A DNA stretch of 51,757 nt from an uncultured Bacteroidales bacterium (GCA_900321005.1 ONUF01000011.1:1-51757); one strand, 5' to 3'. Shown: positions 1 to 8,047, counted from the stretch's first letter. Numbers and translations are program-made. Notes: a model not told the origin generated them from the letters alone.

Positions 1-98
1 GCTCGCTTGTGAGCGCGTATTGGTAGGCAAGTACGCTAAGGCCGCGTAGGCCGTATACCAGGCTAACTCATACAGAGGAGTTTATCTATGTTTATTTA
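1..98. other. Cassette junction 1: hairpin plus GGCCGCGTAGGCC element
   Basis: Non-coding stretch in front of the first cassette. It opens with a small hairpin (GCTC/GAGC, 1-14) and carries a GGCC-GCGTA-GGCC inverted repeat within 33-52. The same order (GCTCGC hairpin, then AAGGCCGCGT(A/G)GGCC, then the 90-bp front block) recurs at 1032-1082 and 2070-2119. The 5' border lies outside the window. Confidence 0.6.
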
Positions 99-188
99 CT
101 AATAATGTTTTCGGCCTGTTTTCTTACCTCGTTTTCTTGCGCTCCGCGCGTTTTCCTTATTTTTTTACCCAAATATTTGCATATGTCA
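99..188 (+). repeat. Cassette front block, copy A (90 bp, contains promoter)
   Basis: Direct repeat beginning CTAATAATGTTTTCGGC and ending in TTTGCATATGTCA. It matches 1132-1221 at all but 3 of 90 positions by eye, and its first 62 bp match 2161-2222. It holds the -33 half of the promoter of the downstream gene pair, so each full copy brings a promoter to its cassette. Confidence 0.85.
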
Positions 189-207
189 TTTTTTTATTGT
201 ACCTTTG
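176..207 (+). promoter_or_regulatory. Bacteroidetes-type promoter of mntA-hepT
   Basis: -33 element TTTG at 176-179 and -7 element TACCTTTG at 200-207, 20 bp apart. The extended spacer start CATATGTCA recurs at several promoters in this window. It lies 27 bp before the ATG at 235. Confidence 0.75.
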
Positions 208-234
208 CAGCGTCAAAGGTAAAAGGAAAACAAG

Positions 235-540
235 ATGCCAAGTCAGGAAGTAGCAAATATGATCCCGAAGATGCAGCGTTTCTTTGCGTCACAGCCGGTT
301 AATAGAGCCTATCTGTTCGGCTCCTGTTCGCGCGGTGAAGAGACGAAAGATAGCGATGTGGATATATTGGTCGATTTGGATAAGTCCAAACCGATGGGGC
401 TGTTCCAATATGTGACGATGAAGCTGGACTTGCAGGACCTGCTTCAGCGTGAGGTGGATCTGGTGGAGAGCAATGAGTTATTGCCTTTTGCACAAGAATC
501 GGCAAACCGAGATAAGTTCTTAATTTATGAGAGAGCATAA
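235..540 (+). CDS. mntA: MntA-like nucleotidyltransferase antitoxin
   Basis: A 101-aa minimal nucleotidyltransferase. The family signature is visible: LFGSCSRGE followed by DSDVDILVD, i.e. the GS-x10-DxD pattern whose two aspartates bind metal. Proteins of this family (MNT of HEPN/MNT pairs) act as antitoxins; characterised members transfer AMP to a tyrosine near the active site of the partner HEPN RNase. The gene overlaps the next gene (hepT-like) by 14 bp, the usual operon layout. The start at 235 follows GGAAAACAAG, a purine stretch also seen before other genes here; an internal ATG at 259 is possible. It sits inside cassette 1, between front block A and the terminator block at 876. The cell target is inferred from the family only. 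Confidence 0.87.
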   Translation: MPSQEVANMIPKMQRFFASQPVNRAYLFGSCSRGEETKDSDVDILVDLDKSKPMGLFQYVTMKLDLQDLLQREVDLVESNELLPFAQESANRDKFLIYERA

Positions 541-874
541 TAGAGACAAAGAGCGTTTGGCACATATCTTAGACGCTATTAGCGTTATTGAGAATGGTTT
601 GGCAACATATCCCAAGGATGAATTGCTGAATAATCGGCTGTTGTATTATGGTTTGGTGAAGCAAATTGAGATTATTGGCGAAGCGGCAAATATGCTGACG
701 CACGAGTTTCGCGACGCGCACACGGAGGTTGACTGGCGACCGATAGTGGCTATGCGTAATGTGCTCGTGCACGATTACATACATATCAGTAAGGATATGT
801 TATGGGCCACAATCACGCAAGACATCCCGCATCTCAAGGTTTATATCGAACAATTCCATCAGGAATTTGATTAA
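527..874 (+). CDS. hepT: HepT-like HEPN-domain RNase toxin (DUF86)
   Basis: A 115-aa all-helical protein of the HEPN/DUF86 family. Near residues 83-90 it carries RNVLVHDY, the R-x4-H-x-Y motif that forms the RNase active site in HepT and contains the tyrosine that MntA AMPylates. Also typical are the segment around GEAANML and the acidic C-terminal half. Its start overlaps the mntA-like stop by 14 bp, so translation is probably coupled. Expected role: RNA-cleaving toxin held inactive by the upstream nucleotidyltransferase, giving plasmid or island stabilisation or phage defence; that role is inference. No truncation is seen. A perfect terminator hairpin begins 2 bp after the stop codon. Confidence 0.87.
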   Translation: MREHNRDKERLAHILDAISVIENGLATYPKDELLNNRLLYYGLVKQIEIIGEAANMLTHEFRDAHTEVDWRPIVAMRNVLVHDYIHISKDMLWATITQDIPHLKVYIEQFHQEFD

Positions 875-875
875 C

Positions 876-899
876 CAAAGGCAGCTCCGGCTGCCTTTG
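876..899 (+). terminator. Terminator of cassette 1
   Basis: Perfect 10-bp stem CAAAGGCAGC / GCTGCCTTTG with a TCCG loop, directly after the hepT-like stop. The same hairpin (loop TTCG) follows cassette 2 at 1841-1864. Confidence 0.8.
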
Positions 900-961
900 C
901 TGTGTTTATTGGGCCTGGCTCCTTGCGTGAATTAGAAAAAACCATTTTTGATATTTTCTCC
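876..961 (+). repeat. Cassette rear block, copy 1 (86 bp)
   Basis: Starts with the terminator hairpin and runs to GATATTTTCTCC. It matches 1841-1926 at all but 3 of 86 positions by eye. Together with the front block it brackets the toxin-antitoxin-like gene pair. Confidence 0.85.
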
Positions 962-1131
962 ATTAGATGGTATAATTTAGGAATGGAACAACTCGTGTTG
1001 TGAGGGATATCGGATAACTGCACATCTGGATGCTCGCATACAAGTGAGCAGGTATACGGTATACCGCAAGGCCGCGTAGGCCATCATTCTTAATTATAGC
1101 GTCTAATGGTATTTTCTTTATTTTTTTCTAT
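962..1131. other. Cassette junction 2, no gene
   Basis: The 385-bp gap between hepT and the next gene holds the rear block, this junction and front block B. The junction has a GCTCGC...GTGAGC hairpin (1032-1049), a near-perfect palindrome GGTATAC-G-GTATACC (1051-1065) and AAGGCCGCGTAGGCC (1068-1082). No credible ORF is seen on either strand. Confidence 0.6.
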
Positions 1132-1221
1132 CTAATAATGTTTTCGGCTCGTTTTCTTACCCCGTTTTCTTGCGCTCCGCGCGTTTTCCTTATTTTTTTA
1201 CCCAAATATTTGCATATGTCA
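1132..1221 (+). repeat. Cassette front block, copy B (90 bp)
   Basis: Second copy of the block at 99-188, offset by 1033 bp. Differences are CT for TC after GGC and one T to C change. It leads into the promoter of the DUF4160/DUF2442 pair. Confidence 0.85.
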
Positions 1222-1240
1222 AAAAAAAGTAGTAATTTTG
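1209..1240 (+). promoter_or_regulatory. Bacteroidetes-type promoter of cassette 2
   Basis: -33 TTTG at 1209-1212 and -7 TAATTTTG at 1233-1240, 20 bp apart, with the CATATGTCA extension. It ends 19 bp before the ATG at 1260. Confidence 0.75.
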
Positions 1241-1259
1241 CACCGCAAAATTGAAGGAA

Positions 1260-1556
1260 ATGGGACAGTTAGCGTTTATAAAAACATTTATCTTGGTGAC
1301 AATGCCTATAGATATCAACGATAACCGCAGGCATGTACACGTGTTCAAAAAGGGCGGCCGTCACCGTAAGTCTGTCGCTAAAATCTGGATAGAAGCTAAT
1401 GGAGTGAAATGTATCGAAATAGCAGAGTCTGAGTTGAGTGCAAAAGAAAATGCAATGCTAGTAGAGGCAATAGATAAGCATTGGGAGTTAATAAATGAAC
1501 AGATAACGCTGACTTTCCGGGGAGAGAAAACTGAACTTAAGAATATTGGCAAATAA
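1260..1556 (+). CDS. DUF4160-like protein (putative toxin-antitoxin partner)
   Basis: A 98-aa protein. The segment NDNRRHVHVFKKGG followed by AKIWIE and a run on SELSAKENAMLVEAIDKHW fits the DUF4160 pattern (histidine-rich strand, then A-x-I and a helical end), though the first 20 residues are not typical. DUF4160 genes are often found directly before DUF2442 genes and the pair is generally suspected to be a toxin-antitoxin module; no biochemical role is established to my knowledge. I chose ATG 1260 because a TTG at 1251 is the only in-frame start further upstream and lies closer to the promoter. The next gene starts 16 bp after the stop. Family assignment is by eye. Confidence 0.65.
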   Translation: MGQLAFIKTFILVTMPIDINDNRRHVHVFKKGGRHRKSVAKIWIEANGVKCIEIAESELSAKENAMLVEAIDKHWELINEQITLTFRGEKTELKNIGK

Positions 1557-1559
1557 TAT

Positions 1560-1565
1560 AGGAGG
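1560..1565 (+). promoter_or_regulatory. Strong Shine-Dalgarno site before DUF2442
   Basis: AGGAGG, 7 bp before ATG 1573. Canonical sites are rare in this window, so this one decides the start and hints at foreign origin of the cassette. Confidence 0.65.
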
Positions 1566-1572
1566 ATTACTT

Positions 1573-1815
1573 ATGTGCAAGATTCCGAATGTGAAAATTG
1601 GTATTAAAAACATGGACTTTACCTCGCACAGAGGAAAGTTCTCCGTGTCGTTAACCGATGGTCGTGAGATAATTGTTCCGGTATCCATGTTCCCTGATAT
1701 TCAGCAGATGTCGGTGAAACATCGCAACGAATGGATGATCTTGGACGATCAGTATTTCTCCTTTGAGCATATGACGCGCATCTATTCCGTGCTTGATGTC
1801 CTAAAAGCCGCGTAA
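1573..1815 (+). CDS. DUF2442 domain protein
   Basis: An 80-aa protein: a DUF2442-like fold with the motif LTDGREIIVPVSMFP, followed by W-x-I-LDDQYFSFEH and a C-terminal end close to YSVLDVLKAA. The start at 1573 is preceded by AGGAGG (1560-1565), a good Shine-Dalgarno site, which is uncommon in Bacteroidetes and supports this start over the upstream in-frame codon at 1546 that would overlap the preceding gene. DUF2442 proteins are the usual partners of DUF4160 proteins. It is the second gene of cassette 2 and is followed by the repeated terminator block. Function unknown; toxin or antitoxin role is an inference from pairing and context. Confidence 0.75.
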   Translation: MCKIPNVKIGIKNMDFTSHRGKFSVSLTDGREIIVPVSMFPDIQQMSVKHRNEWMILDDQYFSFEHMTRIYSVLDVLKAA

Positions 1816-1840
1816 TTCTTTCAAGAAAGGTATAGCACAC

Positions 1841-1864
1841 CAAAGGCAGCTTCGGCTGCCTTTG
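1841..1864 (+). terminator. Terminator of cassette 2
   Basis: Perfect 10-bp stem CAAAGGCAGC / GCTGCCTTTG with a TTCG tetraloop, 25 bp after the DUF2442 stop. First part of the second rear block. Confidence 0.8.
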
Positions 1865-1926
1865 CTGTGTTTATTGAGCCTGGCTCCTTGCGTGAATTAG
1901 AAAAAACTATTTTTGATATTTTCTCC
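1841..1926 (+). repeat. Cassette rear block, copy 2 (86 bp)
   Basis: Second copy of 876-961. Three substitutions, one in the hairpin loop. After its last shared bases (TTCTCC) the two junctions diverge. Confidence 0.85.
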
Positions 1927-2160
1927 TTTGCCCCCGCAAATATTTTTTGAAAGCGAATGCAATGAGCGATTTTTTTGTGAGGATTGCAAATCCGTATTTT
2001 TGTAAGTACCCGTCCGTACGCTTATCGGAAGCGCACGGGCAAGCGGAGGCTTGTAAGGGTGCGCTGGGAGCTCGCTCACGAGCGCGCACTTGGAAGACTA
2101 CGCTAAGGCCGCGTGGGCCACATGCCCTAAGCGGACAGGGGTACGCGTTTTTGGTTTACT
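1927..2160. other. Cassette junction 3, no gene
   Basis: Part of a 720-bp gene-free stretch between 1815 and 2536. It has a GC-rich segment around 2008-2095 with a GCTCGCTCACGAGC hairpin (2070-2083) and AAGGCCGCGTGGGCC (2105-2119), the same order of elements as in the two earlier junctions. The short ORFs that can be drawn here have no recognisable product. Confidence 0.55.
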
Positions 2161-2222
2161 CTAATAATGTTTTCGGCTCGTTTTCTTACCTCGTTTTCTT
2201 GCGCTCCGCGCGTTTTCCTTAT
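2161..2222 (+). repeat. Cassette front block, orphan copy C (62 bp)
   Basis: Matches the first 62 bp of copies A and B with one or two differences, then stops matching at TTTTCCTTAT. It is not followed by a toxin-antitoxin pair but by the promoter of the giant secreted protein gene. Confidence 0.8.
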
Positions 2223-2281
2223 CCAAAATAATGTGCAAATTCGCGGTTTTACTGACAAAATAAATTTATTTCATAAATTCC

Positions 2282-2312
2282 TTGCATATGTCAAAAACTT
2301 TTCGTATCTTTG
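2282..2312 (+). promoter_or_regulatory. Promoter upstream of the 1825-aa protein gene
   Basis: TTG at 2282-2284 and TATCTTTG at 2305-2312, spacing 20 bp, again with CATATGTCA after the -33 element. It gives a leader of about 215 nt that contains a terminator-like hairpin. Confidence 0.65.
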
Positions 2313-2424
2313 CCGCGGTTTTTGTAATAACCCCTTAAGTCCGACTACTTTATGATAGCTCAAACAACTACATATCAGTATTTTACTACCGGCCTGACAT
2401 CCGTGGTAGGGTGTGATGCGCTAT

Positions 2425-2466
2425 AAGAAACAGAACCATAGTACGGTTTTGTTTCTTTTCGTTTTT
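2425..2466 (+). terminator. Terminator-like hairpin in leader (attenuator or sRNA end)
   Basis: A 13-bp stem AAGAAACAGAACC / GGTTTTGTTTCTT (2425-2437 and 2445-2457, one G-T pair) with a 7-nt loop, followed by TTCGTTTTTT. It lies about 110 nt after the predicted transcription start and 70 bp before the ATG at 2536. No ORF ends just before it, so it either attenuates the downstream gene or ends a short RNA of about 145 nt. Confidence 0.6.
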
Positions 2467-2535
2467 TAAGAACCGAACAAACAAAATAACGAACAATAAT
2501 TAACCTTTTTGTTTAACTTTAAAAATTTTAACATT

Positions 2536-5500
2536 ATGAGAAAACTGAAACTATTTCTCTCCATGTTGATGCTGATAGCATTCAGCGTGGGAAATGTGTG
2601 GGGACTAACGAACACTTACACCAAAATCACTTCTGCAACATCTCTTGATGAATCTGCAGAGTACGTTATTGGTGATGTGGACAATTATGGTTGCCCTACA
2701 AACACAGGTGGTACATCCATTAACACAACTGAAGCAAGTTGGGTGCATTGGAATGCAAAAAATGTAGAAGGCGGCTTCTATTTGTACAATGGTGCTGTAT
2801 ATTTAAAGGTACCCGCGTCTAATGCATGGGGAAGCGGAACATCATCAGATTGTTCTGTGCTAACCGCGAATAGTGAAGGTATCCTGTCTGGAAATGATGG
2901 CACGAACGATAGAATCTTAGTAAAGAACTCCTCTAATGCTTATCTGCGTTGGTACAAGAGCGGTCAAACCAAAGCTTATTTGTATAAAATAGAAGCATCA
3001 TCTTCTACCGCTTGTGCCACTCCGACATTTGATCCGGTAGCCGGTTCTTATGAAGGCACTCAGAATGTAACAATTACTTCAACCGACGGTGCAACTATTT
3101 ATTACACCACAGACGGAAGCACTCCTACGACAAGTTCCAGTGTTTATTCGTCTGCAATTCCTGTTGCAGCAGATATGACCATTAAGGCATTTGCAGTTAA
3201 AAGTGGTTTAGATAATAGTGAGGTAGCTGAAGCTACTTATACGATTACCGAAGGTCCGGATGTAACGCTCAATCTTCTGGATGATGGATGGGGATTCCCA
3301 ACAAGCAAAGTTGTAGATGAAACATCTTATACTAATGGGGATTATACAATCAAGGTTGCAGGAACAACAGGGCAAGGTTTTAGAACTAATGGCACGTATT
3401 TCCTTTTGGGACAAAATGGCGCATACATTGAATTGCCAGAATTTGCAAACCCGATAGAAAAAATTGTGGTATCGGGTAATAGTGGCGGTTCGGCAAGCGT
3501 AACATGGAATATATTTAAAGGCGACGATGCGGTAAGTACAGCGGCTTCTGGATGTAAAAATGATGCATATACATTTAATATTGATCCCGTTGAGGCTAAT
3601 GCCGTATATCGTCTTAAAGTGACTAGTGCTGCTAATCTTCAGATTAAGACTATCAAGATTTTCTTCGGAGCAGCTCCAGCAGTTGCTAAACCGACGATCT
3701 CTGGTGAAGAAAACTTTGTTACTTCTACTACAGTTACGATTTCTCACGCAGATGCTGACGCTATTTACTATACCACGGATGGTTCGAATCCGAAGACCTC
3801 TGGTACAAAACTGACATATTCGTCTCCGTTTAGCGTGAGTGCGGATGGAACAACTACCGTTAAGGCTTATGCTGTTAAAGGTTCGGACGAAAGTGCCGTA
3901 GCAGAGAAAGATTTCACGAAAGTTACCGCTCTGTCAACTATGGCAGAAGTTCAAGCAGAGGCAGCGGCAGAAGAGAAAGCAATCAACGTAGCTATCTCTA
4001 ACTGGGTTGTAACTGCTGTCAGTGGTAGCCAAGTATGGATTACAGACGCAGATAACGAAAAGGGTATTCTGCTTTACAAGTCCGGTCATGGATTTACCGC
4101 GGGCAAGAAACTGAATGGTACAGTTGTCGGCACGAAGATTAAACTCTACAACCTCTATCCGGAATTGACATCTTTGGTTGCTTCGGAAGTAACCGTAACA
4201 GATGCTGATGCAGTTTCTCCGCGTACTACGACTATTGCTGCTTTGACGAGCGGACATCCCGCAGAGCAAGGTACCGTAGTTAAACTGGAAGGTGTAACTT
4301 ATACCTCTTCCGCCCTTTTTGATGGCGTTAACTCGATTGCTGCTGACAACAAGTTCTTTAGTTCGTTGGCATTGGTTGATGGTACGACTTATGACATCAC
4401 TGGTGTAGTTACTTATTACAAAAACGGTGATGATGCAGTTGTTAAGATTGCTCCACGTTCGGCAGCTGATGTAGAGGCACAAACTCCAGTAGTTACTCCG
4501 ACAGCTGCTAACTTGGCGGCTTTGAAGGCCGCAGAGAGAGGCACCTATATCTTGACGCTCACCAATGCAGTTGTTACATACGTAAATGGCAAGAACGCCT
4601 TTATTGAGGATGCAACTGGTGGTGCACTGATCTTCTTCCAAGATCATGGTTTTACTGCAGGTGACTGTCTGAACGGTGATTATCAGGTGGTTACTACTGA
4701 TTATCAAGGTAAGTTTGAAATTACTGCTATTGAACCGCAAGCAGGTGCAGCAACTACTACAGCTGAGATTCCTTTGACGACGGTTTCGATTGCTACGCTC
4801 AATGCAGATTTCGCTGCTTATGAGAGCAAGCGTATTAAGATTGCTGGTGCAAACGTAACAGATGCTATTAGTGGTAGCGACCGCAACGGTGCTATCAATG
4901 ATGGTGCAGCATTGGCAGTTTATGCAGCAGTTGCAAGCACTATCACGCTTACCGCTGATGATAATGTAGATATTATCGGTTATCCGGGCTTCCATAACAC
5001 CGATCAACAATTGAACGTTTGGAGACAAGAGGATATTACCGTTAATGTAAAAGAAGATCCGGAATTGTCTTATGATCCGGCTTCCGAGACGATTGAGGAA
5101 GGCGACGCTTGGTCTGCTCCGACATTGGTTAACCCGCATAGTTTAACTATTGCATCGTACGCATCTAACAATGAGTCCGTAGCAACGGTTACTGGTGAAG
5201 GTGTGATTGCACTTGCAGGAGGACTTGGAACGGCTGTGATTACGGCACACTTCAATGGTGATGCTACATACAATGCTGGAAATGCTACTTATACGATTAC
5301 GGTAGAAGAGGCTGATGCTCGTAATAAAGCCGTAAGTCCGGCTGCGTTTACCACTACAAGCGGAAATTTGAACCCGGCAGACATTACATTTGCTTCTTAC
5401 CAAGGTGGAGCAAGTACTGCACCGACAAATTATAATGATGGAATCCGTTTGTATCAAATTAGTGGTACTAATACCTTTGGTGGCTTCATTACATTAACAG

Positions 5501-8013
5501 CGAAGGCTGGTTGCACGATTGATGAAGTACAGATTACAACGACCAACACCTATGCTACTACCGTTGCGTACAGCGTAGACGGCAATGAGACTCTCTCGGG
5601 ATCTGAAAGCGTTGCAAAATCTGGTTCCTATACAACAGGTACAGGTTTGAATGTATCAAGTGTAAACATTCTCAACGTAGGAACCGGTAGCAGTGGTCGT
5701 TTGGAGATTGCTTCCATCAAGGTTTACTATACTGGTGAACCTGCCGCTATTGACCACTATGAGTTAGGTGGAACATATCAAACGGCATTTATGCAGAATG
5801 AAGACTTCAACCATACAGGTCTGATTGTTTATGCTGTATACGATGCTCTCGGCGAGAATAAGGTGGATATTACTTCTATGTGTACGTTCTCTGAACCGGA
5901 TATGAGTACAACTGGAGCAAAGACTATTGAGATTACTTATAACGAAGCAGTAGTTAAGACGTATGAAATTACCGTTTCTGCTGATTCACGTAAGGTAGCT
6001 AATAGTCCTGCTACATTCACTACTGTTAGCGGTGACATGACGCCGAATGATATTACATTTGCTTCTTATCAAGGTGGCGCAGGTAATCCTCCTGCTAACT
6101 ACAATGACGCTATCCGTTTGTATCAGGCTCCGAGTGCCGATGCTATTGGTGGATTTATCACTTTGAAGGCTAAGAAGGGTTGCACGATTGATCAGGTTAA
6201 GATCACAACTACCAACACCTACGCTACTACTGTTGCTTATAGTGTAGATGGAAATGAGAATCTATTAGGTTCTGAAAGTGTTGCTAAGTCGAGCGATTAT
6301 AGCACACCTTCCGGCTTGAATGTAGAAAGTGTGAATATCGTGAACAAAGGAACCGGTAGCAGCGGACGTTTGGAGATTGCTTCTATCAAGGTTTGGTACA
6401 CAGGTGACGCTCTTGCTGTTGACCACTACATCTTGGGCGGTACTTATGCTACCGAGTTTGAGCAGTTTGGTACGTTTAGCTACGAAGGCTTGACCGTTAC
6501 TGCAGCTTATGATGAGTTAGAGACCATTACTGAGGCAGTTACAGGCTTCACGGTTGAGGCTGATCTGAGCACGGCTGGTGCAAAGAAGGCAAATGTTATG
6601 CTCAACAGCGTTAAGATTGCTGAGTACGACATTACCGTTAATGCTTCCGCAAAAGAGGATCCGGCATTGGCTTACATCCCTGCTTCGGTAATACTTACAT
6701 TTGGTCAAAGTTTGACTGCTCCGACATTCAGCAATGATCACAATGTATCGCCGATTACATATAACTCGGATAAACCGGCTGTGGCTACTGTAGATGCTGA
6801 AGGTAATATCGCTCTTGCAGGTGGCACGGGTGTAGCTGTTATTACGGCTTCCTTCGCAGGTGATGATGACTACATCGAAAGTGAGGCTACATTCACCATC
6901 ACGGTTAACGAGCCCGCAGAGGACTTGACCGGCCCATGGACACTTGCTTCTACCGTAGCTGCCGGTGATAAGATAATTATTGGTGCTACCAAGGATGCAA
7001 ATACCTATGCAATGGGTAAGCAGAATAGCAACAATCGTGCCGCTGTAGCAAGTACGCTTGAGGGAGCAACTCTCACTCCTGGCGCAGCAACTAAGGTATT
7101 TACCCTTGTTGATGCTGGAGAAGGCAAGTTCGCTATCCTAGCTTCTAATGGCAAGTATCTGACTTCTGCTACTTCGGGTTCAAGCAATAACCTCTTGGAG
7201 GCAGATAACTATGACTTGGATAATGCTAAATGGACTATCTCTATTGATGGCGAGGGCATTGCAAGTGTTGTAGCTGCTGCTGGAAGCAAGACGGTAATGC
7301 AATATAATAGTGGAAGTACAATCTTCTCGTGCTACGGTTCTGATTCACAGACAGACATTAACATCTACAAGAAAGATGTACCTGTGAAAGATCTTATCCG
7401 CGGTGGTTTGGGCAATGGTAAGTGGGGAACGCTCTGTCCGGCACAGAATGTAGAGAATGTAGAAGGTGCTGTATTCTATCAGATCTCGTATCTGGAGGAG
7501 AAAGATGGTCTGCCGTTCAACATGTTATTCGACGAGATTGAGGGAACAACCCTTACTGCCGGCAAACCGTACTTCTTCATCGCTAATGCTAATGAGATTC
7601 GCGGTTACAAGACAGGTGCAGTTCTGGATGCTGCCGGTGACGGTGTAAATGGCTTCTATGGCTGGATTGGCGCAACCCCGAAAGAACTTACCGTATGGCA
7701 CGCAGATTATAGCGCAGCCGAGGATAACACCTTCGTTATCCATGGTAATAAGGTTGTTCGTATCAATCAAGAAGGTACTATGCTGCCGAGCGAGCGTTGC
7801 TACATCAACATTAACAGTACCGAGCCGAGCCGTGTCGCAGTTCCTAAATCATCACGCCGTCGTATCTCCATGAGTGTTGCAACTAAGGATGCGGCTCAGG
7901 GATTCGAGAACATCGAGAGCAGTGACGCACCGATGAAGGTAATGATTGAAGGTACGCTGTACATCATCCGTGGTGAGAAAGTATTTGATGCAACCGGACG
8001 TTTGGTAAAATGA
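2536..8013 (+). CDS. Giant secreted multidomain protein (chitobiase-C-like, DUF5689-like, Ig-like modules)
   Basis: 1825 aa. A signal peptide (residues 1-23, ending near VWG) predicts export. Order of modules: N-terminal region 24-155; chitobiase/FN3-like repeat about 160-240 and again 383-460 (YYTTDGS-P-T motif in both); two DUF5689-like regions about 464-650 and 657-840; Ig-like (Big) about 840-925; two near-identical blocks of about 220 aa at 928-1150 and 1151-1370; second Ig-like about 1372-1460; a region on GPWTLA about 1463-1610; a C-terminal module about 1616-1780 shared with the 1034-aa protein; and a tail GFENI...VFDATGRLVK. I start at ATG 2536 because it directly opens the signal peptide; the in-frame TTG at 2509 does not. 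Likely a cell-surface or secreted adhesin or glycan-binding protein; no catalytic motif was seen. Family names are by eye. Confidence 0.8.
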   Translation: MRKLKLFLSMLMLIAFSVGNVWGLTNTYTKITSATSLDESAEYVIGDVDNYGCPTNTGGTSINTTEASWVHWNAKNVEGGFYLYNGAVYLKVPASNAWGSGTSSDCSVLTANSEGILSGNDGTNDRILVKNSSNAYLRWYKSGQTKAYLYKIEASSSTACATPTFDPVAGSYEGTQNVTITSTDGATIYYTTDGSTPTTSSSVYSSAIPVAADMTIKAFAVKSGLDNSEVAEATYTITEGPDVTLNLLDDGWGFPTSKVVDETSYTNGDYTIKVAGTTGQGFRTNGTYFLLGQNGAYIELPEFANPIEKIVVSGNSGGSASVTWNIFKGDDAVSTAASGCKNDAYTFNIDPVEANAVYRLKVTSAANLQIKTIKIFFGAAPAVAKPTISGEENFVTSTTVTISHADADAIYYTTDGSNPKTSGTKLTYSSPFSVSADGTTTVKAYAVKGSDESAVAEKDFTKVTALSTMAEVQAEAAAEEKAINVAISNWVVTAVSGSQVWITDADNEKGILLYKSGHGFTAGKKLNGTVVGTKIKLYNLYPELTSLVASEVTVTDADAVSPRTTTIAALTSGHPAEQGTVVKLEGVTYTSSALFDGVNSIAADNKFFSSLALVDGTTYDITGVVTYYKNGDDAVVKIAPRSAADVEAQTPVVTPTAANLAALKAAERGTYILTLTNAVVTYVNGKNAFIEDATGGALIFFQDHGFTAGDCLNGDYQVVTTDYQGKFEITAIEPQAGAATTTAEIPLTTVSIATLNADFAAYESKRIKIAGANVTDAISGSDRNGAINDGAALAVYAAVASTITLTADDNVDIIGYPGFHNTDQQLNVWRQEDITVNVKEDPELSYDPASETIEEGDAWSAPTLVNPHSLTIASYASNNESVATVTGEGVIALAGGLGTAVITAHFNGDATYNAGNATYTITVEEADARNKAVSPAAFTTTSGNLNPADITFASYQGGASTAPTNYNDGIRLYQISGTNTFGGFITLTAKAGCTIDEVQITTTNTYATTVAYSVDGNETLSGSESVAKSGSYTTGTGLNVSSVNILNVGTGSSGRLEIASIKVYYTGEPAAIDHYELGGTYQTAFMQNEDFNHTGLIVYAVYDALGENKVDITSMCTFSEPDMSTTGAKTIEITYNEAVVKTYEITVSADSRKVANSPATFTTVSGDMTPNDITFASYQGGAGNPPANYNDAIRLYQAPSADAIGGFITLKAKKGCTIDQVKITTTNTYATTVAYSVDGNENLLGSESVAKSSDYSTPSGLNVESVNIVNKGTGSSGRLEIASIKVWYTGDALAVDHYILGGTYATEFEQFGTFSYEGLTVTAAYDELETITEAVTGFTVEADLSTAGAKKANVMLNSVKIAEYDITVNASAKEDPALAYIPASVILTFGQSLTAPTFSNDHNVSPITYNSDKPAVATVDAEGNIALAGGTGVAVITASFAGDDDYIESEATFTITVNEPAEDLTGPWTLASTVAAGDKIIIGATKDANTYAMGKQNSNNRAAVASTLEGATLTPGAATKVFTLVDAGEGKFAILASNGKYLTSATSGSSNNLLEADNYDLDNAKWTISIDGEGIASVVAAAGSKTVMQYNSGSTIFSCYGSDSQTDINIYKKDVPVKDLIRGGLGNGKWGTLCPAQNVENVEGAVFYQISYLEEKDGLPFNMLFDEIEGTTLTAGKPYFFIANANEIRGYKTGAVLDAAGDGVNGFYGWIGATPKELTVWHADYSAAEDNTFVIHGNKVVRINQEGTMLPSERCYININSTEPSRVAVPKSSRRRISMSVATKDAAQGFENIESSDAPMKVMIEGTLYIIRGEKVFDATGRLVK
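5320..6648 (+). repeat. Internal tandem duplication of about 665 bp in the giant gene
   Basis: Two adjacent units (5320-5988, 5989-6648) encode blocks opening with K-A-V/A-x-SPA-FTT-SG and sharing TFASYQGGA, ITTTNTYATTVAYSVDGNE and GTGSSGRLEIASIKV. Protein identity is high, with nucleotide drift, so the duplication is not very recent. Confidence 0.8.
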
Positions 8014-8014
8014 A

Positions 8015-8047
8015 AGGTGAAAAGTGAAAATTGAAAGAGTGAAATCA
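8015..8047 (+). repeat. Degenerate short tandem array after the giant gene
   Basis: Imperfect copies of (G/A)GTGAAAA and ATTGAAAG. Weaker than the other arrays in the window but of the same style and position, directly after a stop codon. Confidence 0.4.

Noticed and set aside
1-2222. Chromosomal integron with attC sites
   Set aside because: The junctions are repeated and contain hairpins, but no convincing R'/R'' core (RYYYAAC/GTTRRRY) pair and no integrase gene is seen in the window.
2313-2466. Known riboswitch class in the leader
   Set aside because: No conserved core of a known aptamer class was recognised; only the terminator-like hairpin can be supported.
3934-5139. 401-codon minus-strand ORF
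   Set aside because: Lies antisense to the 1825-aa protein gene; Cys-, Ser- and Arg-rich composition typical of a frame shadow, no family match.
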